Shown piece by piece: positions 1-9,820 of a stretch of DNA of 33,570 nt. Source of the DNA: Microcaldota archaeon. Lineage in GTDB: Archaea > Micrarchaeota > Micrarchaeia > Anstonellales > Bilamarchaeaceae. The notes under the pieces were generated by a model. The model was not told the origin of the DNA. It saw only the letters and a program-made list of their open reading frames with translations, and made no database searches. The DNA lies in assembly GCA_030648615.1 (NCBI GenBank), contig JAUSHJ010000039.1, forward strand, positions 1 through 33,570, written 5' to 3'. Each line of letters starts with the position of its first letter. Position 1 is the stretch's first letter. The translations under genes were made by a program, and so were the position numbers.

Positions 1-2283
1 GGAAATACATTTTATGTAGAAAATAATGCAGTGCAGGTAAAAACATTAGTGATACAGCCAGTATATTCTTCCCAAATGCATGCGTGTGGATATGACACTG
101 AACAAACATACGTAGAACTGAGTACTCCTGCAGGCATTACAGGACATATAAATGTAGGAGAAAGCACAGCATTTAATGTACAGGAATCCTCCACTAATGC
201 AAATGTACTGATAAAAGTAGTAGTGAGTAATATAGCTGCGACATATGCCCAACAAGGAAATCCGCCTATAGTCGCCTGTACTGCCAGTTACAAAAAAGTT
301 ACATTAGTAGTAACTATACCAAGCCCAGGTAGCAACTCTGGATATTGTACTGATCCAGATGCGAGTGAAAGTCAAAGCGGTATCTTAACAAAAGCCACAA
401 TCTCCCAAGTTGGAACTATAACGTCTTCTAAAACTTCCAGCACAGCGATAAATTTAATAGCAACTTCTTCCACGGCAGCTACAGACACGTGTTACCTTAA
501 TGGAAACGTAGCTTCCGGAGGACAGATAAGGGAAAGAATTTGCAGCGTTGCTGATAATAATCAAATAAGAAGCACTACGATTAACTGTCCAGCTAATTAT
601 GCGTGCAATGATGGTGCCTGTAAAATAATAGCTTACATATGTACAGATAATGATGGAGACAACAGAAATACTGCGAGTAGCATAAGAATGAACCAATACA
701 TTGGTGGAGTATTGAACACTACGATTACGAAAAATGATTTTTGTATAGATGGAAGCAACGTAGGCGAATATCTTTGTACTGCTGATACAAGCAATGGTTA
801 TTCGGAATCAAAGTCCTGTCCTGCAGGTTGTCAAAATAATGCCTGTGTTGCATCTCAGAATTTTTGTACTGATGGAGATGGAGGTTCGAATTATTTCATA
901 AGAGCAGCAGTTCAAATTAAAAATCCGGCAAGAGGATTTCCAGAAGCTACAATACGCACAGATGAATGTATCGATGGTAGATTAAGGGAATATTCTTGTG
1001 ATAATAGTAATCCAGTTGATCCCATACTGACAGGAACCATATTAGACTGTCCGAATGGAAAAATCTGCAGTAATGGTGCATGTGTAACTGCTGAAGTCCA
1101 GCCAACTGAAGAATTCTGCACTGGAATACAAGAAGGCAACCTAGACCCTACGGTAAAAGATGGAGTAGTAAGTGGTACCAGACCAATAGGAGGTATAGGT
1201 GAAGGACAATTACAAGCTGATACCTGTACAGCTAATGATAAAGTAAAGGAATTTTTCTGCAGAGGCACAACAGCTGATTCGATAACAAATTTTTGTGCAA
1301 ACGGAACAACTTGTCAAGATGGTGCATGCGTAACAAATATACCCATACCAGGAAATACCCCATTCTGTAGTGACAGTGATAATGGTGATGACAAATCAAT
1401 CAAAGGAACGATAAGCTACGGCGTACTTAATGCCAATAGAAATGCAATTCAAAATACAACATTTATAGATAGCTGTACTCCAACTGGAAAAGTACTTGAA
1501 TATTATTGTGATGGAAATTCTAAAATAGAACACGAAGTAGATTGTGTTTCTGGACAAACTTGTTCTGATGGAGCATGTGTAGCTCCTCAAATAAATCCAC
1601 GAGTAAACCCTGGTGGAGCAACCTGCCAAGATAGTGACGATCTTAGCATATACATAAAAGGAGAAAATATCGCATTAAATGCAAATAATGTACTCGAAAC
1701 AAAATCGGATTATTGTATTGATCAGAAAACGATTACGGAATATTATTGTTCTAATGGAGAAAGAAGAGTGCAACAAAAACAATGTACTGCGGATTATATT
1801 TGTACAGATGGATCATGCGGTAGAATTAATGTATTGCAATCAACTAAAACAATTGAAATTGAATTAAATAAAGGATGGAATTTATTTTCTATACCTCTAA
1901 AAGATGCCACGTTAACTAGCAATTGTAATGGATTTAATACAAGAAAAAAATGGCACTATGATAGAGTAATAAAATGGATTAATCCTGGCAAACTTGATGC
2001 TGGCAACGGATACTGGTTTAAAGCAGATAATGCTTGCAAGATTACTGTCACAGGAACTAACTATGCAATTGATGATTTAAAGAAAACAGCATTGACAAGC
2101 GGTTGGAACCAGATAGGTAGCCCAGAATTACCTGTTAACATGAATACGTTATTAGCCAGCTGCAAAATTACACATGGACCCTGGAGCTATAATACACTTG
2201 CAGGTGTTTATGAAAAGGCAACTACTATGGTAGCTGGAAAAGGATATTTCATTAAATTATCAGAAGATTGTAAACTAGGATGA
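1..2283 (+). CDS. Large secreted/surface Cys-rich repeat protein, 5'-truncated by the window edge
   Basis: Frame is open from base 1 (GNTFYVENNAVQVK...), upstream of the track's start. About six repeats of the form C-x-D-x-D ... D-x-C-x-x-x-x-x-x-E-Y-x-C ... C-x-x-x-x-x-C-x-D-G-A-C-V, then a C-terminal GWNLFSIP...GWNQIG region typical of archaeal and bacterial surface proteins. Confidence 0.85.
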   Translation, partial: GNTFYVENNAVQVKTLVIQPVYSSQMHACGYDTEQTYVELSTPAGITGHINVGESTAFNVQESSTNANVLIKVVVSNIAATYAQQGNPPIVACTASYKKVTLVVTIPSPGSNSGYCTDPDASESQSGILTKATISQVGTITSSKTSSTAINLIATSSTAATDTCYLNGNVASGGQIRERICSVADNNQIRSTTINCPANYACNDGACKIIAYICTDNDGDNRNTASSIRMNQYIGGVLNTTITKNDFCIDGSNVGEYLCTADTSNGYSESKSCPAGCQNNACVASQNFCTDGDGGSNYFIRAAVQIKNPARGFPEATIRTDECIDGRLREYSCDNSNPVDPILTGTILDCPNGKICSNGACVTAEVQPTEEFCTGIQEGNLDPTVKDGVVSGTRPIGGIGEGQLQADTCTANDKVKEFFCRGTTADSITNFCANGTTCQDGACVTNIPIPGNTPFCSDSDNGDDKSIKGTISYGVLNANRNAIQNTTFIDSCTPTGKVLEYYCDGNSKIEHEVDCVSGQTCSDGACVAPQINPRVNPGGATCQDSDDLSIYIKGENIALNANNVLETKSDYCIDQKTITEYYCSNGERRVQQKQCTADYICTDGSCGRINVLQSTKTIEIELNKGWNLFSIPLKDATLTSNCNGFNTRKKWHYDRVIKWINPGKLDAGNGYWFKADNACKITVTGTNYAIDDLKKTALTSGWNQIGSPELPVNMNTLLASCKITHGPWSYNTLAGVYEKATTMVAGKGYFIKLSEDCKLG

Positions 2284-2289
2284 TTGAAT

Positions 2290-2907
2290 ATGCTCGATGA
2301 AAACGATTTTTCTACATTGCCTGGAACTGAAATTCCGTCAGTACAACCTAAACCTACAGTTCAACCTGTACCAATACCTCAACCTATTCCAGAACCTCAA
2401 CCGGTTTCCGCAGTAGGACCAACAGCATTAAAAAATAATTTACCAGATACAGAAAAACCACCTCAGAAAAGTGGAAATAGTATGATGATCGCAATTGCAG
2501 TAATACTAGTAATAGGACTCCTTATTATTGGTCTTATTATTGCCAGTGTTTACCTGGGATATGTAAAACTTCCAAATATTGATTTGACATTCCTTAGCAG
2601 TATTTTAGGTGGAAAGGCAATAGATGAAAAAGCTAAAGCAAATGCTGAAGCAGCAATCTCAGATGCTAATAATGCTATTTCGCAAGCAGAAGCGATAGGT
2701 GCAGATATATCTAGTGCAAGAACTGCATTAGATAAGGCAGAAAAAGAACTTTCTAGTGATGATTTCCCAGCAGCAATTAATAATGCAAATGATGCGGCAA
2801 ATAAAGCAAAACAGGCTGAAAAAATAAAACAAGCAGAAATAGATGCAGAGAAAAAGAAGAACGATACGGAAAATGAAATGCCACCTCCGTTACCTGATGA
2901 AGTATAA
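2290..2907 (+). CDS. Membrane-anchored protein: Pro/Gln-rich N-terminus, one TM helix, Ala/Lys-rich predicted coiled coil
   Basis: Immediately downstream of the surface protein. TM segment MMIAIAVILVIGLLIIGLIIASVYLGYV, then AEAAISDANNAISQAEA... Start may be TTG 2284 or ATG 2290. Confidence 0.7.
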   Translation: MLDENDFSTLPGTEIPSVQPKPTVQPVPIPQPIPEPQPVSAVGPTALKNNLPDTEKPPQKSGNSMMIAIAVILVIGLLIIGLIIASVYLGYVKLPNIDLTFLSSILGGKAIDEKAKANAEAAISDANNAISQAEAIGADISSARTALDKAEKELSSDDFPAAINNANDAANKAKQAEKIKQAEIDAEKKKNDTENEMPPPLPDEV

Positions 2908-2936
2908 GTATATTTTAGAGTAACCAAATATAAAAA

Positions 2937-3737
2937 TTAGCGAAGTAATACTGTATAATCTCTGAATTTATTATCCCCAGTCTGTTCTGATAAAGCATCC
3001 AACTGATCTACCAAAGACTCGATATCAGCTTGATAGTAACTACGAGCATTAGTGCGTATTTTTATTAGAAGAGTTTCAAGATGGGAATCCATAATTGAAT
3101 TTAAGCCTGGGAAAACATCCTGAGATGCTCTGATATCTAGCAAAATGTTAGCTGCTTCAATAGCAGGCATTGTATCCAGCAAAGATAAGACTTTGTCAAA
3201 CAATTTACCCTGTATCTGCATATAATTACACGAACATTCGTTTCCTTCAAAATTTGAAAGTATTCTGATGTAAATATTAATTTTTTGTACAGCACTGCCA
3301 TTATCACCAACTAATTTAGTAAGAAGTTCTTCCTCTGCTTTTTTAGTTTCTAAACTTTCATCACATTTGCAATATAATCCCATAATTATCTTTTCATCAG
3401 TTGAAAGAGGTCCTCTTTTGACTTTAAACATTCTCAGCACATCTGGAGGTATTGGTTGTTCAATTGATCCGATGCCTACTTTTGCTATTTTTGATCTGGA
3501 TTTTGTCTCTGGATTAACTTCTTGTGGTCTGGTTTCTGTAGTGTGTCTCTGAACAGCAAGTTTCTTAGCAATTCTTGGAACATTTGAAGAATCATCTGAT
3601 TTTTCACAGAATGAATCTGTGCAAACTGGAGATTCTTGTAATCTACTTACCTGAGGTTCTTTACCTCTTGTTAATAGAAAAGTTGCAGCTATAACAACAA
3701 CTCCTGCAGCAATAACTCTGTTCCTAGTTAATTTCAT
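2937..3737 (-). CDS. Uncharacterised protein with N-terminal signal/TM segment
   Basis: 266 aa ORF; MKLTRNRVIAAGVVVIAATFLLTRG N-terminus; TTTATAAA at 3760-3767, about 26 nt upstream of the start. Confidence 0.7.
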   Translation of the reverse strand: MKLTRNRVIAAGVVVIAATFLLTRGKEPQVSRLQESPVCTDSFCEKSDDSSNVPRIAKKLAVQRHTTETRPQEVNPETKSRSKIAKVGIGSIEQPIPPDVLRMFKVKRGPLSTDEKIIMGLYCKCDESLETKKAEEELLTKLVGDNGSAVQKINIYIRILSNFEGNECSCNYMQIQGKLFDKVLSLLDTMPAIEAANILLDIRASQDVFPGLNSIMDSHLETLLIKIRTNARSYYQADIESLVDQLDALSEQTGDNKFRDYTVLLR

Positions 3738-3827
3738 TATTTAATAGTGTCTAGAAATGTTTATAAATAATGGTTTAAGATGTAATTAAGTAAAAAAGGA
3801 TATAAATAATGGGTGAGTAATCAAATT

Positions 3828-4685
3828 ATGGCGTATCTTACTCTTAGTGGCAAGGAACCTGCAGAAGCAGTACTCAAAGATGCTGAAGCACGAGTTAAAA
3901 AACTTAAGCGACCTCCGCATCTCGCAATCATAGTTTTAGGCGATTATAAACCGTCACAAATTTACGTAAGGAAAAAAATTGAGACTGCTGAGAAAATTGG
4001 CCTGAAGACCACTGCTCATAGATTACCGGAGAACACCAGCGAGAAAGAACTGCTTGGGCTTATTGATAAATTAAACAGGGATGATGGCATTGATGGATAT
4101 ATAGTTCAAACACCACTCCCGAAACACATCAACAACAAAAAAGTTTCTGAAAGCATAAGTCCTGGAAAAGATGTTGATGGATATACTCCAGCTAATATGG
4201 GCAAAGTCCTTCTGAATATTTTTGATGAAGCGACATTTCCGCCAGCCACACCTTTTGGAGTAATGAAAGTTCTTGAATACTACAAAGTACAGATGAACGG
4301 TGCGGAAGCAGTGGTGATTGGAAGAGGAGATACTGTTGGAAAACCGATGGCTATGATGCTATTGCACAAAAATTGTACTGTTACTGTTTGTCATTCCAAG
4401 ACGCGAGACCTTGCAAAACACACGACCACCGCAGACATTATTATAGCAGCAGCTGGAGCACCCGGACTACTAAAAGCAGATATGGTGAAAGAAGGTGCGT
4501 GGATTGTTGATGTAGGCACTACCAGAGTAACAGTAGATGGAAAAGATAAAGTAGTTGGCGATGTTGATTTTGAAAATGTGATAAAGAAAGCTAATTGTTC
4601 ACCTGTTCCTGGCGGAGTAGGACCGATGACTGTTGCCATGTTGATTTTGAATACGGTTAAAGCAGCGGAGTATCATCAGAAGTAG
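3828..4685 (+). CDS. folD: Bifunctional methylenetetrahydrofolate dehydrogenase/cyclohydrolase FolD
   Basis: Motifs YxxxK-like region, QTPLPKH, PGKDVDGYTPANMGK, GRGDTVGKPMAMML, PVPGGVGPMTVAML. ATG 3828 is 24 nt downstream of TATAAATA (3801-3808); the track start (GTG 3813) is less likely. Confidence 0.95.
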   Translation: MAYLTLSGKEPAEAVLKDAEARVKKLKRPPHLAIIVLGDYKPSQIYVRKKIETAEKIGLKTTAHRLPENTSEKELLGLIDKLNRDDGIDGYIVQTPLPKHINNKKVSESISPGKDVDGYTPANMGKVLLNIFDEATFPPATPFGVMKVLEYYKVQMNGAEAVVIGRGDTVGKPMAMMLLHKNCTVTVCHSKTRDLAKHTTTADIIIAAAGAPGLLKADMVKEGAWIVDVGTTRVTVDGKDKVVGDVDFENVIKKANCSPVPGGVGPMTVAMLILNTVKAAEYHQK

Positions 4686-4707
4686 ATTTTCCAACAACAC
4701 TTGCAAT

Positions 4708-6477
4708 TTAGGTTACTCTTTTTACTACAGATTTAGGATTGTTACCAGAGGCAGAGGGTCTGCCATTACCAAGTTCTCTTACAAGTTTAGCATAAGCTTG
4801 AGGGTCTGCTGCCAATGCTCGAGCAGAATTATCAAGTGCATGTTCAACAGCTGCTCTTGCATTTGTCGGTAAACCTTCCGTAAGTGAGAGTACCTGAAGA
4901 GCTGAAACGTCCTTAGCATTTGTTAGACGAGTTACTTTCTCCATAGCACAACTAGAGATCATAGCTACGATTGCTTCTTGCATTTCGTGTGATTTTGACA
5001 TATCCGAAAGATACAATGAAGCCAGAGGTATCTGCCCTGGAGCCTGGAAATTATCGAAAAATAAAGTAATTGCCTTATCACAGGCAGACAGCCGTACCAT
5101 TTCAGAATAATCTGAAGTTCTTGCGATAGCCAAAAGTGTCGGAATATTAGTTGTATTCCTAATACTAAGCAAATGTTTTGCTTGTGCATTTTTAGCTAAA
5201 GTTTCATTTGCACGCGTTACTGAACTAAGTGCATGTACTCTTACGGATTTTGGAAGAATCCACCAACGAGTTGCTAATTCACTAAGACCCTTGGGGTCGC
5301 CTTTAGCTACCAGTTTTTCAATAAGATTATTTGCTGCCGTAACTATTCCTTCTCTGGCATCTTTCCTTGAGATTTTGTGATGGGCAAATGGAATTTGGGA
5401 AAACCAGTAAAGCTCTGTAATATTTCCTTTTCCTATCAGTTCTTTAACATAGTTTTGCTCTGCTCTTGGAATTGCTTCCTTTGCTGATTTACGTACAGAT
5501 GGAAGAAAAGATTTGCATCCATTAATTTCGTAGAGTGCTGTCGAATTTCCTTCAACTTCGTATTTAGCGATAACTTTCAAACCTGCTTTTTCCCGCACTT
5601 CTACTGGATGTCCGGAAAAAGTTGCAATCTTATCTATCTCACTATGCTCGCTCCTTGTTTCGAAGAATTTTATTGCTTTCATTCCTGCAGTAACTCTTGA
5701 AGAATACGAAGCATTCACATCTCGTGCGATTACCTGTAAGCGTACACCTGCATAATCATCCGTGCAAGCATTTGTTACGGCATTTTCACATGCTCTATCG
5801 AATAGATCAATTGCATAGGCAATTGCTGAAGCAGGAATTTTTATTCCACTAACTTTTTTATGTTTTATAAAATGAATATCAAGACTTTCGTAATTTCCAT
5901 CGACAACTGCTTTTTTTATTGCAATGATGCATGTACCCTCAAACCAGGCAGAAGCAAATCCACAAACTTCATTTGGAATTTCTTTGGTCTTGATAATATT
6001 CGCAAGTGCTAAAAAGTCGCCTTTGGATTCGTAGGCACGTACAAGAGCAAGACCTGCTTTAATTCTTGTTGATTCTGAAAAACCAGAGTCCAGAAGAATG
6101 TTCAAGAGGATTAACTCTGGCTTATGGTGTTCGTTAAGTATTAGAGTAATAAATGCATGATCTACTTCCTGCCTAAGTTCAATGGATAGCTCGGATTTCG
6201 ATAGTGCTTCAAATGAAGGAAAATGAGTGTTGGAAATATAATATTCAATAAGTGCTCTGACCACTGGGGCAATGTTTTGCCCTGCTTCTGTTTGTATATT
6301 TTCAGGAGCATTCGGATTTTTAGATAGCAGCATAAGACCTTGATAATTACTAGTACGGATGTAATTTGCAATAAGCTGTTTTCCTGCAGATATTTTTTCA
6401 GTTGTACTTGGATGTCTGTCAACGATTAGAAGAAGTTCTGCATTATCAATACCTGCGTATTTGTTAGTTCTAGTCAT
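4708..6477 (-). CDS. Large alpha-helical repeat (HEAT-like solenoid) protein, uncharacterised
   Basis: 589 aa. Recurrent units of about 35-45 aa with pattern P-x-x-x-R-x-x-A-G-x-x-x-I-x-x-Y-x-x-x-G-x-x-x-x-L. Confidence 0.7.
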   Translation of the reverse strand: MTRTNKYAGIDNAELLLIVDRHPSTTEKISAGKQLIANYIRTSNYQGLMLLSKNPNAPENIQTEAGQNIAPVVRALIEYYISNTHFPSFEALSKSELSIELRQEVDHAFITLILNEHHKPELILLNILLDSGFSESTRIKAGLALVRAYESKGDFLALANIIKTKEIPNEVCGFASAWFEGTCIIAIKKAVVDGNYESLDIHFIKHKKVSGIKIPASAIAYAIDLFDRACENAVTNACTDDYAGVRLQVIARDVNASYSSRVTAGMKAIKFFETRSEHSEIDKIATFSGHPVEVREKAGLKVIAKYEVEGNSTALYEINGCKSFLPSVRKSAKEAIPRAEQNYVKELIGKGNITELYWFSQIPFAHHKISRKDAREGIVTAANNLIEKLVAKGDPKGLSELATRWWILPKSVRVHALSSVTRANETLAKNAQAKHLLSIRNTTNIPTLLAIARTSDYSEMVRLSACDKAITLFFDNFQAPGQIPLASLYLSDMSKSHEMQEAIVAMISSCAMEKVTRLTNAKDVSALQVLSLTEGLPTNARAAVEHALDNSARALAADPQAYAKLVRELGNGRPSASGNNPKSVVKRVT

Positions 6478-6525
6478 TTATCCACAAATATTTACTGTTC
6501 ACAAATGCTTTTAATGTTGTTCTAA

Positions 6526-7833
6526 TTGAATAGAAAAGGTGACTATTTGAAAATTCTTGAGGAAAAACTTGCAAAATTCGGAATGAAACTTGGCTTAGAG
6601 AGGATTCGGACATTTTGCAGTTATCTTGGAAATCCCCAAAACAAAATGAAAGTAATTTTAGTTACTGGTACTAATGGAAAGGGAAGTGTCACCAGCTACT
6701 TATCAAGCATTCTCAAGGAAGAAGGTTACAAAACTGGTGCTTACTACTCTCCGCATATAAAAAAATATAATGAACGATTTCAAATAGATGGAAAACTTAT
6801 TTCTGATGTAAAATTTAAAAAATATGAGAAGATTACACTAGATTATTTGAAGAATAAGAAGGATAAAATTGAAAAGAAATTTTATCCGCATTGTAAATTA
6901 TCGAATTTACAATACAATAATAAAAAAGAAAACGAACTAACTTTATTCGAAGCACTTACAGGCATTGCATACAAATACTTTGCAGATGAAAACTGTGATT
7001 TCGCAGTAATGGAAATTGGTTTAGGAGGGAGATATGATGCGACAAACATTGCTGATGAGTGCATTTCCATAATAACAAATATTGCTCTGGAACACACAGA
7101 GTATCTTGGAGACCATGTGGAAAAAATAGCATGGGAAAAAGCAGGAATAATAAAAAAAGGTATCTCCATAACTGGTGCGGAAAAAGAAGCTTTGGAAATT
7201 ATAAAAATAGAAGCAAAAGGGCGAAACGTTCAATTAAAAATAATTAACGAGGATTTTTTTGCAACTTTGGTTGAAGCAACCGATAAACATACAGTGTTTG
7301 ATTACATTGGAGAGACATTTTACACGAAACTCGAAACTAATTTACTTGGCAGATATCAGGCAATTAATGCTGCATTAGCTGTTGCTGCTGCTGAAGAATT
7401 AGGAGTGGAACAAAATGCAATAAGAAAAGGTTTGAAAAATGCAAAGAATCCTGGAAGACTGGAGATAATTAGTACCAAATCATTGGTAGTTATTGACGCA
7501 GCACACAATATACACGGAATAAAGGAACTTGTAAAAAATCTGGATTTATTCAAATATGATAAATTAATTTGTGTTTTCGGAGTGATGAAAGACAAGGACT
7601 GGAAAGGAATGGTAACTTTACTTGCTCCTCACTGTGATAAAATGATAATAAATCAAATAAAAGATGAACGGGCAGCAGATGCAGATGAAGTTGCACGTTT
7701 CATACAACAATTCACGAGTGCCACCGCAATAAAAGACCCAAAGAAAAGCCTAGTTTTAGCTAAGAAAATAGCAAAAAAAGATGATTTAATCCTTATTTGT
7801 GGAAGCATTTACATGCTTGGCAAAATACTTTAA
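6526..7833 (+). CDS. folC: Folylpolyglutamate/dihydrofolate synthase FolC (Mur ligase family)
   Basis: VILVTGTNGKGSVTSYLSSIL, YYSPHIKKYNERFQIDG, MEIGLGGRYDATN, ITNIALEHTEYLG, VVIDAAHNIHGI. Start TTG 6526 or TTG 6547. Confidence 0.93.
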   Translation: MNRKGDYLKILEEKLAKFGMKLGLERIRTFCSYLGNPQNKMKVILVTGTNGKGSVTSYLSSILKEEGYKTGAYYSPHIKKYNERFQIDGKLISDVKFKKYEKITLDYLKNKKDKIEKKFYPHCKLSNLQYNNKKENELTLFEALTGIAYKYFADENCDFAVMEIGLGGRYDATNIADECISIITNIALEHTEYLGDHVEKIAWEKAGIIKKGISITGAEKEALEIIKIEAKGRNVQLKIINEDFFATLVEATDKHTVFDYIGETFYTKLETNLLGRYQAINAALAVAAAEELGVEQNAIRKGLKNAKNPGRLEIISTKSLVVIDAAHNIHGIKELVKNLDLFKYDKLICVFGVMKDKDWKGMVTLLAPHCDKMIINQIKDERAADADEVARFIQQFTSATAIKDPKKSLVLAKKIAKKDDLILICGSIYMLGKIL

Positions 7834-8819
7834 TCCAATGACTGAATATCGAATTTTCTAGAAAGTGCCAATATCTTCATTAAAATACTGCTAGGTTGTA
7901 AGTGAAGTGCTCCAGCGCACATGAAACCAGTATCAAATTCTGCAGATAAAATATTCAAAGCCATATTTATTTCCCTAGATATGCCAAGCATACGAATTGG
8001 AAAGGCTAGATAATTATGAAACTGAATTGGATCAAGTGTGTTTTGAGCTGCAATAATATCCTTAATTTTGAAATTTAAATAGCGATTTAGGATATGAAAA
8101 ACAATCCTTTCGTCACTTTGAAAAACTGATGCGCCAGAACAGTCTTCAGAGACCGAATCATCTTTAGCTAACAGTAATATCTTAGTACCGAAACGTTCTG
8201 CAATAGCAGTCCTAGCTTTACCAGCCAAAGTTCTGATGTTCTGATCCAGTTCTTCCTCTGAAAGACAAGTCAATAAACGTCTTGAAACTTGATCAAAAAT
8301 AGGTGGAATTACAAATGCTTTATTTTGTAGTGCTTCTCTTAGAATGGACAAACTTTCATCTTCCGTTATTAGACCAAAAGATTGTAAATCACAGCATACC
8401 ATGGTAGATTCTAGTGATACTAAATCTGAAAAGTCTTTTACTCCAAACTCCGAAAGAGAGTGAATGTCATCAGATGAATATGGTAAATCCGTGGGAAATA
8501 TTCGTTTCATAAACGGTTGAACTTCCGCATTCGATTCTATTTCTTTATCTGGAGCTGATCCGATCCAATTAACTATACTTGATCTTATTGTGATCACCAT
8601 AAAATTCAAGATAGCTAATTGCCGTACTGAAGTTTCATCATCAAATGAAATAGTTTTGACGTTTTCTGGAACTCGAAAATTTTTCATTCTGTCAAGCACT
8701 GTCTCTAGCAAAACTACCACATTTTGCGAGTTAGCTGCTGAAAGTTTTTTTGCGGCTTCAAAAGCTCGAGGAACTTGAGAGTTTATATGCATTTCTGGCA
8801 CTAAAAATAGTTTACGCAT
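7830..8819 (-). CDS. Uncharacterised protein, possibly a divergent TraB/ChaN-like fold
   Basis: ORF 7830-8864, with ATG at 8819 (MRKLFLVPEMHIN) preferred from the TATA spacing. N-terminal LFLVPEMH...VVVLLE resembles the LxGExH...LE pattern, but weakly. Confidence 0.65.
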   Translation of the reverse strand: MRKLFLVPEMHINSQVPRAFEAAKKLSAANSQNVVVLLETVLDRMKNFRVPENVKTISFDDETSVRQLAILNFMVITIRSSIVNWIGSAPDKEIESNAEVQPFMKRIFPTDLPYSSDDIHSLSEFGVKDFSDLVSLESTMVCCDLQSFGLITEDESLSILREALQNKAFVIPPIFDQVSRRLLTCLSEEELDQNIRTLAGKARTAIAERFGTKILLLAKDDSVSEDCSGASVFQSDERIVFHILNRYLNFKIKDIIAAQNTLDPIQFHNYLAFPIRMLGISREINMALNILSAEFDTGFMCAGALHLQPSSILMKILALSRKFDIQSLD

Positions 8820-8843
8820 GATGATAGTATAAATATAATCACA

Positions 8844-8851
8844 TTTATAAA
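8844..8851. promoter_or_regulatory. Palindromic TATA box (TTTATAAA) shared by two divergent, apparently leaderless genes
   Basis: Its centre, 8847.5, is the exact midpoint between ATG 8819 (-) and ATG 8876 (+). Confidence 0.6.
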
Positions 8852-8875
8852 GCTTTTGCGACATATAAAATAGTT

Positions 8876-9820
8876 ATGGTACCACAACTAACTCATAAAA
8901 TACAGACTAACACAGTTTTTTTCAATAGAAGAGAAATAGCATATGCTGACAGGAATGTACTCGGTGAAGCTTCACTAGCACATGTAAAAAGTATAAAAAG
9001 GAAATTTCCACAAAAACCTCTCACCGAACTACCATTTGGCAATGCTTCAAATGAATTAACTAGAACTCTAGTTGATACAATAATAATGAGGACAAGCAGA
9101 ATACCCTTAGATGCTGGTGCTGCTCTATCAATCGCTACCGATCTTCTTATAACTGGAGTTATTTGTCTTCTTACTCCTTCAACTACAGGAGATGAAAGGA
9201 GAATTGTAAATTTCTCAGACTTAGTGAGTTTCAGACTTGACTCTAATATAATTCGCTCGAATAACGAACTACTAACTGCAGAACGTCTTTTTATGAGAGA
9301 TAACGGTAATGATGATGGTACTGTAAAATATGTCAGTAGTGAAAATGAATTAGTGATTCCTGCAGTTACTCTATTGAGACATTTGGGTCTCGATGCCAGA
9401 GTAGCTAGGATATCCGGTCCGGAAAACGCTGCAGAAGCTACTCCACCTAAAGTAGAATCTTTTGGAGTTGCAGTTTTAGATGAAAATGTTGTTCCACATA
9501 TCAGAACATTTGCCATGACTGGAATTCACCCGCCTATGGATGAAATAGCAATTCTAAGCGACGAAGCAGTATTAGCTGTCCTTCATGCTTTAGATGCATC
9601 GAATAAAGTAAGAAAACTTAAAGAATCAGTTGTAATGAAAGCTTCAGAAGCCATAGTTAACTATGACCTAAGACAGGTTATGATCGCTCTTAAACCCAGT
9701 TTAGAAATATGGCCAAATAATGGTCCGGGCCATAGAGTATTAAGTGAACTTTATGAAGTTGTACCACAATACAGAGAAGACATAGTTAAAACACTGTTAG
9801 CTAGACAAATCAACGTTTAG
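8876..9820 (+). CDS. Uncharacterised protein
   Basis: 314 aa ORF with good coding character. C-terminal part (GPGHRVLSELYEVVPQYRED) is TPR-like. Central region weakly resembles the 25800/26901 paralogs. Confidence 0.65.
   Translation: MVPQLTHKIQTNTVFFNRREIAYADRNVLGEASLAHVKSIKRKFPQKPLTELPFGNASNELTRTLVDTIIMRTSRIPLDAGAALSIATDLLITGVICLLTPSTTGDERRIVNFSDLVSFRLDSNIIRSNNELLTAERLFMRDNGNDDGTVKYVSSENELVIPAVTLLRHLGLDARVARISGPENAAEATPPKVESFGVAVLDENVVPHIRTFAMTGIHPPMDEIAILSDEAVLAVLHALDASNKVRKLKESVVMKASEAIVNYDLRQVMIALKPSLEIWPNNGPGHRVLSELYEVVPQYREDIVKTLLARQINV

Noticed and set aside
912-1268. Antisense ORFs inside large genes (912-1268, 2550-2927, 8893-9516, 15903-16319, 23874-24332 and others)
   Set aside because: They lie opposite well-supported coding frames and have compositions expected of the complementary strand; no motif or promoter support.
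9200-9218. GAGAATTGTAAATTTCTC as a third copy of the coding palindrome
   Set aside because: Only the TTGTAAAT part matches; the loop, second arm and peptide (RRIVNFSD) differ.
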